Positions 1 to 10,700 of a stretch of DNA of 40,224 nt are shown here, piece by piece. Within the stretch, counting starts at the first letter, position 1, and each line of letters begins with the position of its first letter. A program made the translations under genes and the position numbers. This DNA is from Legionellaceae bacterium (GTDB taxonomy: Bacteria; Pseudomonadota; Gammaproteobacteria; Legionellales; Legionellaceae): NCBI GenBank assembly GCA_947474165.1, contig CANJHO010000014.1:1-40224 (forward strand), read 5' to 3'. The notes under the pieces were generated by a model that saw nothing but the letters and a program-made list of their open reading frames with translations, was not told the origin of the DNA and did no database searches.

Positions 1-21
1 ACCTTAGTAAGGGAATATGAC

Positions 22-1269
22 GTGAAAAAACACCATTATTTTCTCATTATCATCGCTATCCTAATTATGGGCGCTTTATGGGGACTGTCTTTACGCCTGC
101 ACTTCGCGTCTGCGGGCCAGACCACTGAGACTGGGCAAGATGTAGAGCCAGGTCCTCATAAGGGTAGGCTATTTCGTAAAGATGGATTTTCTATTGAACT
201 CGTTCTGTTTGAAAAAAATTCACCACCCAAATTTCACGCTTACGTAGCGTTTGAAGGTAAAACCATTCCTCCAACACAAACTAAGTTAACCCTGGAATTA
301 GTGCGTTTAGATGGGGAACGCACTAGTGTTACTTTTAAACCCGAGAGGGATTATTTGGTAAGTAACGAAGTTATAAATGAGCCACATTCCTTTAATGTAA
401 AAATTAAAGCGATTTATCAAGACAAATTATACGAATGGACGTTTTCTTCTTATGAGGGAAGAACACAGTTAAGTGCAGACGCTGCAAACGAAGGCGGTAT
501 CAAAATAGAAACAGCGGGACCTGGCATCATTAAGAAATTTATCCATCTGAACGGCAGAATCACATTAAACCGTAATACCACAACAGATGTTAGAGCCCGT
601 TTCCCAGGGGTGGTAAAAGCTGTATTTGTTAAATGGGGAGATACGGTTAAAAAAGGAGATTTATTAGCCACTATAGAAAGTAACGAGAGCTTGAAAGATT
701 ATGAAGTGAGGTCGCCTACCGATGGACGTATTCTTAATCGAAACATCAGTGCAGGGAACGTGGCTGGAAGTGAGCCCTTATTTACATTAGCTAATTTGTC
801 AGATGTTTGGGCGGAGCTCCATGTTTTCCCGCGTGACTTAGGCAAGGTTAATGAAGGGCAAATGGTTACTATTCATTCACAAGAGGAAGATAGAGAGGTG
901 CAGGCACCCATTGCGATGCTTTTGCCTACCACCGATCCGTTGAGTCAAACAGTCATTGCCATTGTTACTATTGCTAATCCAAAAGAGGTGTGGCGACCCG
1001 GAACCATTGTTAGAGGTGATGTTTTGATTGCAGAAAAATCTGTCCCTGTTCTGATTAAATCCAGCGCCCTACAAAATGATAAAAATTCAACAGTGGTTTT
1101 CATTACCAAGGGCAATCAATACGAAATGCGACCAGTTCAGCTAGGCGAAAATGATGGAGAGTGGGTAGAGGTTAAAAACGGTTTGAAACCAGGCATCAAC
1201 TACGTCGCAACCAATAGTTTTCTCATTAAAGCGGATATTGAAAAAGCAGGTGCTGAGCATGATCATTAG
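22..1269 (+). CDS. czcB: Heavy-metal RND efflux periplasmic adaptor (CzcB/HelB-like)
   Basis: Membrane-fusion subunit that links an inner-membrane RND pump to an outer-membrane channel. The 415-residue product has one N-terminal hydrophobic anchor or signal (about residues 6-25). The two halves of a lipoyl-like barrel-sandwich follow, at about 195-220 (PGVVKAVFVKWGDTVKKGD) and 228-258 (SPTDGRILNRNISAG). After that come the beta-barrel and membrane-proximal parts, and the tail ends AEHDH, which might bind metal. The GTG start at 22 is preceded by AAGGGA at a suitable distance. The reading frame stays open to the window edge, so a slightly longer start cannot be excluded. The pump gene follows after 15 nt, so the two form an operon. 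A CzcC/HelC outer-membrane gene would be expected just upstream but lies outside the window. The family is clear; the metal cannot be read from the sequence. Confidence 0.9.
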   Translation: MKKHHYFLIIIAILIMGALWGLSLRLHFASAGQTTETGQDVEPGPHKGRLFRKDGFSIELVLFEKNSPPKFHAYVAFEGKTIPPTQTKLTLELVRLDGERTSVTFKPERDYLVSNEVINEPHSFNVKIKAIYQDKLYEWTFSSYEGRTQLSADAANEGGIKIETAGPGIIKKFIHLNGRITLNRNTTTDVRARFPGVVKAVFVKWGDTVKKGDLLATIESNESLKDYEVRSPTDGRILNRNISAGNVAGSEPLFTLANLSDVWAELHVFPRDLGKVNEGQMVTIHSQEEDREVQAPIAMLLPTTDPLSQTVIAIVTIANPKEVWRPGTIVRGDVLIAEKSVPVLIKSSALQNDKNSTVVFITKGNQYEMRPVQLGENDGEWVEVKNGLKPGINYVATNSFLIKADIEKAGAEHDH

Positions 1270-4431
<3,162 letters not shown>

Positions 4432-4549
4432 AAACATTTTGCAGGTAGATAGGTTAGGCGGCTTATAACGGCATTTAATGCGGTTTCCGAGTTAGTTTTA
4501 CTGATGGGACAACAAGCACATTTAAACGTACGTTGATAATCTTCACATA

Positions 4550-4873
4550 CTAATATCGATCATTAGAATTGCAAGACGAATTGTTATAATTACTGTGCGA
4601 ATTATTGTAATTATTGATCGAATTATAATAGTCTCGATTTCGATAATAATCATCTGAAGAACAGCGGTAATAATCATCATGATAGGCGCCATAAGTATTA
4701 CCTGAGGCATCAACTGATCCGCTGATGGGTAAGCCTGTGGTTGGGTTGATATAAGTCTTATAATAGTTAGGATGATTTGGATCGCAACTTGGCCCCATAA
4801 TCTGTATTGATGTTGCTAATTCGATCTTGACATACTTTAAATATTTATTTAAGAAATGAATTACCCTAACCAT
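4550..4873 (-). CDS. Small hypothetical protein with Asn/Tyr/Ser-rich tail
   Basis: I do not recognise a family. The 107-residue frame starts at ATG 4873 with only a weak ribosome-binding site. An internal ATG at residue 26 is an alternative start. The middle part (SCDPNHPNYYKTYINPTTG, then PISGSVDASGNTYG) reads like a folded or secreted-protein segment. The last 45 or so residues are low complexity, with repeated DDYYR, NNY and NS units. It lies between the efflux operon (convergent) and the putative oriT, and is read away from oriT. By the predicted transfer polarity this is the leading side. It could be a real small gene or a decayed 3' part of a larger one. Confidence 0.4.
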   Translation of the reverse strand: MVRVIHFLNKYLKYVKIELATSIQIMGPSCDPNHPNYYKTYINPTTGLPISGSVDASGNTYGAYHDDYYRCSSDDYYRNRDYYNSINNYNNSHSNYNNSSCNSNDRY

Positions 4874-4984
4874 GTTAGTGAGCGCCTTTACGTTAATGAA
4901 TTTTAATTATGGCATGTAAAGCGATAATCACAAACACGCGACTAACCGCGCTTTTAAATCAGGCATAAAACAACAATAAAATAA

Positions 4985-5074
4985 AACCCATAAAAATAAA
5001 GCAACCCAAGAAGACACAAGATAAGATCAAAGAGAGTAGCACACCCCTCGCAATGGTATTGCAACCCATAAAAA
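4985..5074. repeat. Direct repeats flanking nic in oriT
   Basis: The 12-mer AACCCATAAAAA occurs exactly at 4985-4996 and again at 5063-5074. The 8-mer GCAACCCA occurs at 5001-5008 and 5061-5068. They bracket the predicted nic site and could be binding sites for TraM or another relaxosome protein. That role is inferred from position. Confidence 0.5.
5039..5062 (-). other. Predicted nic site with adjacent inverted repeat
   Basis: Read on the minus strand, an inverted repeat GCAAT-ACC-ATTGC (5062-5050) is followed directly by GAGGGGTGTGC (5049-5039). In F, the oriT has an inverted repeat ending in TTTTTGC followed directly by GTGGGGTGTGG, cut after GGGGT. By analogy the relaxase would cut the minus strand between 5043 (T) and 5042 (G). 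The transferred strand would then run toward lower coordinates, so the efflux genes lead and the tra block enters last. This matches the F arrangement, where nic is read opposite to traM. The position is predicted by similarity only. Confidence 0.65.
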
Positions 5075-5229
5075 CCCTGCAAAATCATAGTGTTGTGTGA
5101 AATTATTGATTTTTAAAACCTCAAAAAAGCTGTTTTCTCATGGGTGTGCATCCACTCTCTATATAAAACATAGTGTTATATACAATACACACCTGATCCA
5201 CAACCTATTTAATGATAGTTTAATGGGTT

Positions 5230-5257
5230 TACACACCCAATCCACACCCCGTATAAT
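5230..5257 (+). promoter_or_regulatory. Probable traM promoter overlapping a second nic-like core
   Basis: A perfect -10 hexamer TATAAT lies at 5252-5257, 31 nt before the traM ATG. A partial -35 (TACACA, 5230-5235) sits 16 nt upstream of it. The spacer contains CCACACCCC (5242-5250), the complement of the F nic core GGGGTGTGG. A protein bound to this core would therefore also cover the promoter. Confidence 0.5.
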
Positions 5258-5288
5258 ACAGCCTATATTCACTTTAAATGATAGAACC

Positions 5289-5657
5289 ATGCCTAAATCT
5301 TATTGTTACCTCAGTCAAAAAACAATCCTTCAGCTTGAGCAAATAAAACAAGATGAAGGCTATGATTCTAGCTCTCAAGTCATGAAAGAAATGATTGCGT
5401 TAGGGATTCAGATCTATGAGCGTAATAAGGGTGCTGCGGGTATGAGCGATGAAGAAAAGATGAGGCTCGAGAAGGAAGAGGAATTGAAAGCCCAGCACAC
5501 GACTTATTTGCTAAGGCTGCTGGGATTTAGTACGGATATTTTGCGCTGTGTTTATGATAAAGAAAAACTCAATAGTCAACATGATAACGCGGAAGATCAT
5601 ATCTCTAATATTAAGAAAAAAGTTGATCATTTTATTGATGGGTATATCCAAAATTGA
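5289..5657 (+). CDS. traM: TraM-like relaxosome DNA-binding protein
   Basis: TraM binds near oriT and contacts the coupling protein TraD, which signals readiness for transfer. From ATG 5289 the product has 122 residues, against 127 for F TraM. It shows the same plan: an N-terminal ribbon-helix-helix (MPKSYCYLSQKTILQLEQIK, then SSQVMKEMIALGIQIYE, compare F LELGLRVHE), a charged linker, and a helical C-terminal tetramerisation part (LLRLLGFSTDILRCVY, ending VDHFIDGYIQN). The frame is open upstream to a GTG at 5097. That extension would run through the oriT repeats and promoter and has no homologous look, so I reject it. The gene points away from oriT toward the 3' end of traI, whereas in F traM lies upstream of the pilin operon. 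Confidence 0.8.
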   Translation: MPKSYCYLSQKTILQLEQIKQDEGYDSSSQVMKEMIALGIQIYERNKGAAGMSDEEKMRLEKEEELKAQHTTYLLRLLGFSTDILRCVYDKEKLNSQHDNAEDHISNIKKKVDHFIDGYIQN

Positions 5658-5696
5658 GAAGCAATACGTGCATTAATTCTTTAGCAGGAGGATGAG

Positions 5697-7004
5697 ATGG
5701 TTAAAATACAGGCCAAACGAATGGATGATATAGTTCAGTCGTACGTTAAGAGCCAGGAATTTATGGGTGCAGTGTTGGTTGCAGATCAAGATATTCTATT
5801 GAGTAAAGGGTATGGTTTTGCAAATCTTGAATGGCAAATTCCAAGTACACCAACAACTAAATATCGTTTGGGATCATTGACCAAACAATTTACTGCTGCA
5901 GCTATTTTGATACTTGAAGAACGTGGGCTATTAAAAATAGAAGATTTTATTGCTCAACATATGCCAAATGCGCCTTCAGCATGGAAACATATAAAAATTT
6001 TTAACTTATTAAACCACACGCATGGGATTCCGAACTACACCCAATTTCCTGAATTTAGAGCCATCACAGCATGTAAAAAAACACCATTAGAACAAATACA
6101 AATTTTTATTGATAAGCCTTTAGATTTTGAGCCTGAAACACAATATGCCTACAATAATTCTGGCTATGTATTGCTTGGGTATTTGATTGAAGTTTTAAGT
6201 GGTCAGACATACGAGGCCTTCCTCAAGGAGAATATTTTTAGTCCACTGGATATGCAAGACTCAGGTTATGATTCACATATAGACGTTATTCCGCATCGCG
6301 CTGCTGGATACTCAAAAGACGATTCTGGTACTTTCACCAATGCAGAATATTTAGATATGAGTTTGCCTTATGCGGCAGGCTCTCTTTATTCTACCACGGA
6401 AGATTTACGGAAATGGACGCAAGGACTCTTTGATGGAAAACTTCTCTCATCTGCTTCACTGCATAAAATGACCCAACCATTCAAGGAACACTATGGTTTT
6501 GGTTTTGAAATTAAAGAGATAGATGGGCTTAAAGTGATTACTCATGATGGTGGTATTAATGGATTCAATACAGTATTAATTTATTGCCCTGAAACAAAGA
6601 CTTCCATTATTGTTTTATCGAACTTGAATACCATAGGATATGTATGGGACATTGGTTTCTTATCGAAAAATATCGGTCTTAAATTGGCTGCATTGGTACA
6701 TGATAAACGGGTTTTATTACCGTTTGAGAAGAGAGAAATTGCTGTACCACTCAATATACTTGAGCAATATGTAGGTTTATATAACACTAAGCCAAACATG
6801 AATCTTCAGATAACATTAAATGGTTGTCAATTAGAAGCTCAATTCTCAAATCAACCGCGAATTTCATTACTTGCTGAATCAGAGAATACATTTTATGCAG
6901 AAATTCCTGACATGCAATTTAAGTTTTTGAGAAATAAAAATAATGCTGTAACGCAAGTTAAGTTATATCAAAGTGGAAATGAGTTAATGGGAATTAAGGC
7001 TTAA
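5697..7004 (+). CDS. Serine hydrolase, class C beta-lactamase/penicillin-binding fold
   Basis: Member of the broad beta-lactamase-related serine hydrolase family, whose members are esterases, D-amino-acid peptidases or beta-lactamases. The 435-residue protein has the three motifs in order: S60-L-T-K63 (SxxK nucleophile motif), Y152-N-N154 (YxN), and H283-D-G285 in the place of KTG. A C-terminal lipocalin-like or beta-rich extension follows from about residue 350. No signal peptide is visible, which is unusual for a true periplasmic beta-lactamase and argues for a cytoplasmic esterase-like role. AGGAGG sits just upstream of the ATG. It lies between traM and the convergent traI 3' end together with a GNAT gene, and is best read as cargo. 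The substrate is unknown. Confidence 0.85.
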   Translation: MVKIQAKRMDDIVQSYVKSQEFMGAVLVADQDILLSKGYGFANLEWQIPSTPTTKYRLGSLTKQFTAAAILILEERGLLKIEDFIAQHMPNAPSAWKHIKIFNLLNHTHGIPNYTQFPEFRAITACKKTPLEQIQIFIDKPLDFEPETQYAYNNSGYVLLGYLIEVLSGQTYEAFLKENIFSPLDMQDSGYDSHIDVIPHRAAGYSKDDSGTFTNAEYLDMSLPYAAGSLYSTTEDLRKWTQGLFDGKLLSSASLHKMTQPFKEHYGFGFEIKEIDGLKVITHDGGINGFNTVLIYCPETKTSIIVLSNLNTIGYVWDIGFLSKNIGLKLAALVHDKRVLLPFEKREIAVPLNILEQYVGLYNTKPNMNLQITLNGCQLEAQFSNQPRISLLAESENTFYAEIPDMQFKFLRNKNNAVTQVKLYQSGNELMGIKA

Positions 7005-7090
7005 TTGATGATTACACCACCAAAATACGCCGTTTTAAATTAGATTATTCTGTATCATAATAACTGATTAATTCTGTCCTTGTGATTATA

Positions 7091-7552
7091 ATGACACAAA
7101 AACTCTCAATGAGAATCGCAACACAATTAGACGCAAATATTATTACGAATATTTATTTGACCTCTCGTAAAAAATATATTTCTTTTGCGCCAATTGTTCA
7201 CTCAGATGCGGCCATTCAACAGTGGATGCATGACATATTGATACCAAACTCCCAAGTTTGGATAGTTGAACAGAATGATACGATCATTGGCATGATGGCT
7301 CTTACAGAGAAACAAGGAATTTATTGGATTGAGCAACTGTATGTATTACCTGGGGCGACTGGAAAAGGGGTTGGCTCATTATTGATAGCCAAGGCGAAAT
7401 CTCTACATTGCCCTATTCGTTTACGCACATTCCAAGAAAATTTAGATGCTAGGCACTTTTATGAACGACATGGTTTTAAAATCGTAGAGTTTGCAGACGG
7501 CTCAGGGAATGAAGAGCATTGCCCTGATATGTTATACGAGTGGAAAGCTTGA
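7091..7552 (+). CDS. GNAT-family N-acetyltransferase
   Basis: The product has 153 residues from ATG 7091; an in-frame GTG at 7082 is the alternative start. The acetyl-CoA-binding motif A is visible as LYVLPGATGKGVGSLLIAKA at about residues 92-111. The common C-terminal segment NLDARHFYERHGFKIVEF follows. Such enzymes transfer an acetyl group to an amine on a small molecule, peptide or protein; the target cannot be inferred here. It is read in the same direction as the serine hydrolase, 86 nt downstream, and may be an independent cargo gene. Confidence 0.85.
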   Translation: MTQKLSMRIATQLDANIITNIYLTSRKKYISFAPIVHSDAAIQQWMHDILIPNSQVWIVEQNDTIIGMMALTEKQGIYWIEQLYVLPGATGKGVGSLLIAKAKSLHCPIRLRTFQENLDARHFYERHGFKIVEFADGSGNEEHCPDMLYEWKA

Positions 7553-7724
7553 GCGTGCAACCTATACGAGTTTACTTAATTTATATGAGTGTATGATGCT
7601 TGAAATGATACCCAAAGAAAGGCTGCTCGCTGTAAAAATAGCCATTTAAGTCGCGTTGGGTGACATTGTTTTACATGAAATTATTCAACTTGAATCCCTT
7701 TCCAGCACCATACCAAGGACTTCA

Positions 7725-10700
7725 TCAACCTATTTCCATTTCGACCCGTTGTAATGTTTTCGCGTGCTCAATATTTGATGATTTTATTGACAAACCAACC
7801 AATCTGTTCTCCCTTGAAATTCGCTCAATAGATTCTTTGATCTGAGTATCAGTCATTGAGAGTTTAAGCGATTTTTCTTGAAGCGTTTCTGGTTTAAATG
7901 TTTTATTTAATACCTCAATAACACCTGGAACCCCGTGAGATTTTAATACATCATTAAAATCTCCTTTTCTGTTTGGTATGGCAATTTCAACCGCTTTACC
8001 ATGAAGTTTTAGCCTCTCAATGGTTTGCTGGATAATCTTATCATCGTGAATTGATTTTCCATCGTTATCGAGACAAAGAACCACTTTATTCGTTAGAAGA
8101 TTCAGATCAATAGACACCATATTTTGCTTGCCAAGAACTGCAATAACACGTTCGTTTTGAACAGCATCACGGACGCTTAATCCGGTTTCAACTCCTTCGG
8201 TGATATAGGATACTGCATTCTGTTGAAGGCATTCATTAATCAAGACCCCCGCCCCAGCAATTTTACCAAACGTTTTCTTTTGAACGTCAAGTTCAGCTTT
8301 ACTTGAGGTGTTGATATCAAGATAAATCGCTTGAACAGACTGTACTTGTTGATCTTTGTTACGCGCGATGCACAGGAGTGCTGGCATGTATTTTATCACT
8401 TCATCTTTCCCAGTAAACACTTTTGCGTGAAAACGTATGTCTTGTCCTGCAACGTTGTTGATACCACGAGTGTCTTTCAGATAAAGTTCACCTAAAGTAC
8501 CGGCAATGGGTGTTGATTCATTCGCTAGCTGTTGTGCGTAACGTTGCGTTTTACTCGGCTTATCATCGGTTTTTTCAGGCGGTGGTGATATTTTTTGTAG
8601 GGTTGATTGAACCATTTCTTTTAAATCATCACCGGTCATTTTGGCGGCATATTCAAGGCTCGATTTAAAATCAAGGTTCAGTGACGTTTGAATTAAATGC
8701 AATAAATTTCCTTTCTCGCCCGTTTCAAAATTGAACCATGTTCCGCGTTTATCTCCGACCAAGCAAATACTCAAGCTGCCCTTTGACCCATAACGCATTT
8801 CTTTTTTGGAAGAGAGCGTTGTGTTCGGCGTGCCAAGCAACGATTGTGCGACACACTCGGTATTTAATGTCAGATTTTGCACAACATTTTGTACATCATA
8901 GTGATGTTTTTGAGGCGCATTCTTCACCACTGATGCAGTGTTTTCAGATATTTTTGGCGCATGATGGATTAACCCTAGCGCCTCAAGAGCGGATGTTTTA
9001 TTCGGTGTGACGCGCAATTGTGTTTTTAATTTGTCATAATTATTCGTGTAAATCATGGCGTGAATTGAGCCACGGGAGACCATGATATAAAAGCTTCTAA
9101 AATGGTTGGTCTTTTTATTTTGGGTATCTGCGACACCAATGACGAAAGGGGATGAACTTCCTTGAATCGAATAGCTGGTGGATGTGTAGTTATAATCCCA
9201 ATGACTGTCTTTCAACTCATTTTTATAAAGCGTTTGCATTTGACCGGATGTATCTTTCACGCAAAAGGAATCATCAGAAACCTCGGTCACAACCAGCCGT
9301 TCATTTGCAAAGCGCGCCTGAGCTTTGTCTGATTTTTTGAAATGAATTTTTTCTCCAACGGATATTTTGCCTTCTGCCGCCTTAAAAAGTTCGATTTTCC
9401 AGTCTTGATTTTCTTTTTCCGGCATAAAGATGGATTTCTCGCCTTGTAACTGTTGAAGCTCGACGACCCGTGATGCCTCATCAATCCCCGTTATCTTGTA
9501 GTATTGATTGTTTTTTTTAAGAAGATAGGTGCCGGGTTTTTTCAGGATTTCAGCAAAGGTTTCAATCTGATAAAGCGCGGCCGTGGTGTAACTGGTGCTT
9601 AAAAGCCTTCCAAAAGATTTGTTTTCACATCCTAACTCCGATTTTTCCATTAATCCTTCCCGAATTAGATGATTAGCTTCTTCCCTGTGTCTGTTTTCAT
9701 GAATAACGACAATAGTATTGTCTCGACAGTCACGGGTTCTGGATAGGTAATCCATCACGGCCATTGATAGAGGCGTTTCATTTTTAAAGACATCAACGGT
9801 CTTTTGAGAATGGACGTCACTGGTAGTAACCACTTCAACGACCGAGGTAGTGATACACTCAAGCAAAGGATATGACCCTTCTCGCTCAATAGCTTGCAAA
9901 GGCAGTCTGGCCAATTGACTGAGTGCCTTATCCGTATTGCCTTGAATTAACGTTTGAACCGCTTCCTTATAACTCTCCACTTTCTGACGAACCAAATCGC
10001 ACATATTGACCACGCGAATGCTTCCTTCTTGCAGTAAAATAGCGGACGGCTTCCCACTTTCAATCCCTTGGTGTTGGCTTACGTCACCCAACAGCGCGCA
10101 TCGGCTACCAGCATTATGGATATGGGCAACCAGCCTTGCCGCATCACGATTGGACACCATCGATGACTCATCAAGCAACACCAATGACCGACTTGTTAAC
10201 GTCGGATGTTGCTCTTGCTCAATTAGAAAACTTTTAAGCGTTTGCGCCTGAATGCCTAATGCCCTCATTTCTTTTACAGCCTGATGAGTGGGTGCCACCG
10301 CAATGATGTCGAGAGGCATATCGATCAAGGTCTTGGCGTTTTGAATCACATCAATGGCTGATTTAGTCATCGTGGTTTTTCCTGTGCCAGCAAACCCTTG
10401 GATCATAATAAAGCGATCGCTTGTTGTCGCAATTAAGAGACATGCATCTTTTTGTCCCTGGGTAAGCGGATACGTGTTTAATTTTTCTTCGGCGGTCTTA
10501 ATATCAAGTCTTGGCGTTACTGTATTTTTACCCGCTCTAACGGTCGATAAAATTTGTGCCTCAAATTCCTTGGCCTCAATGGTCATCAGCATGTCGTTAG
10601 GGGCTCGTAACAGTTGACCATCCTGAATGTCACTGTTCAACTTTAATGAGAGCTCGTCCACATTTGCCACACCGATGGCTTTTTGCAGGGCAACCGTCAA

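Larger units (their letters stand above)
4874..5288. other. oriT: Putative origin of transfer (oriT) region, F family
   Basis: This 415-bp stretch has no convincing gene. It is AT-rich and full of short direct and inverted repeats. It abuts a TraM-like gene, which in F-type systems binds next to oriT. It holds two minus-strand cores resembling the F nic motif GGGGTGTGG, one with an adjoining inverted repeat (see separate entries). Further elements seen: a 12-bp direct repeat, the 9-bp repeat CATAGTGTT at 5086-5094 and 5169-5177, and an inverted pair TGGGTGTG (5141-5148) / CACACCCA (5232-5239). The assignment rests on context and motif similarity to F oriT. The exact borders are a guess. Confidence 0.75.

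Noticed and set aside
5097..5288. N-terminal extension of TraM from GTG 5097
   Set aside because: It would run through the oriT repeats and the traM promoter, adds residues without any family look, and the 122-residue form from ATG 5289 matches F TraM in length and plan.
7593..7649. 18-codon ORF MMLEMIPKERLLAVKIAI
   Set aside because: It has no ribosome-binding site and no recognisable similarity, and lies in a short gap between convergent genes.
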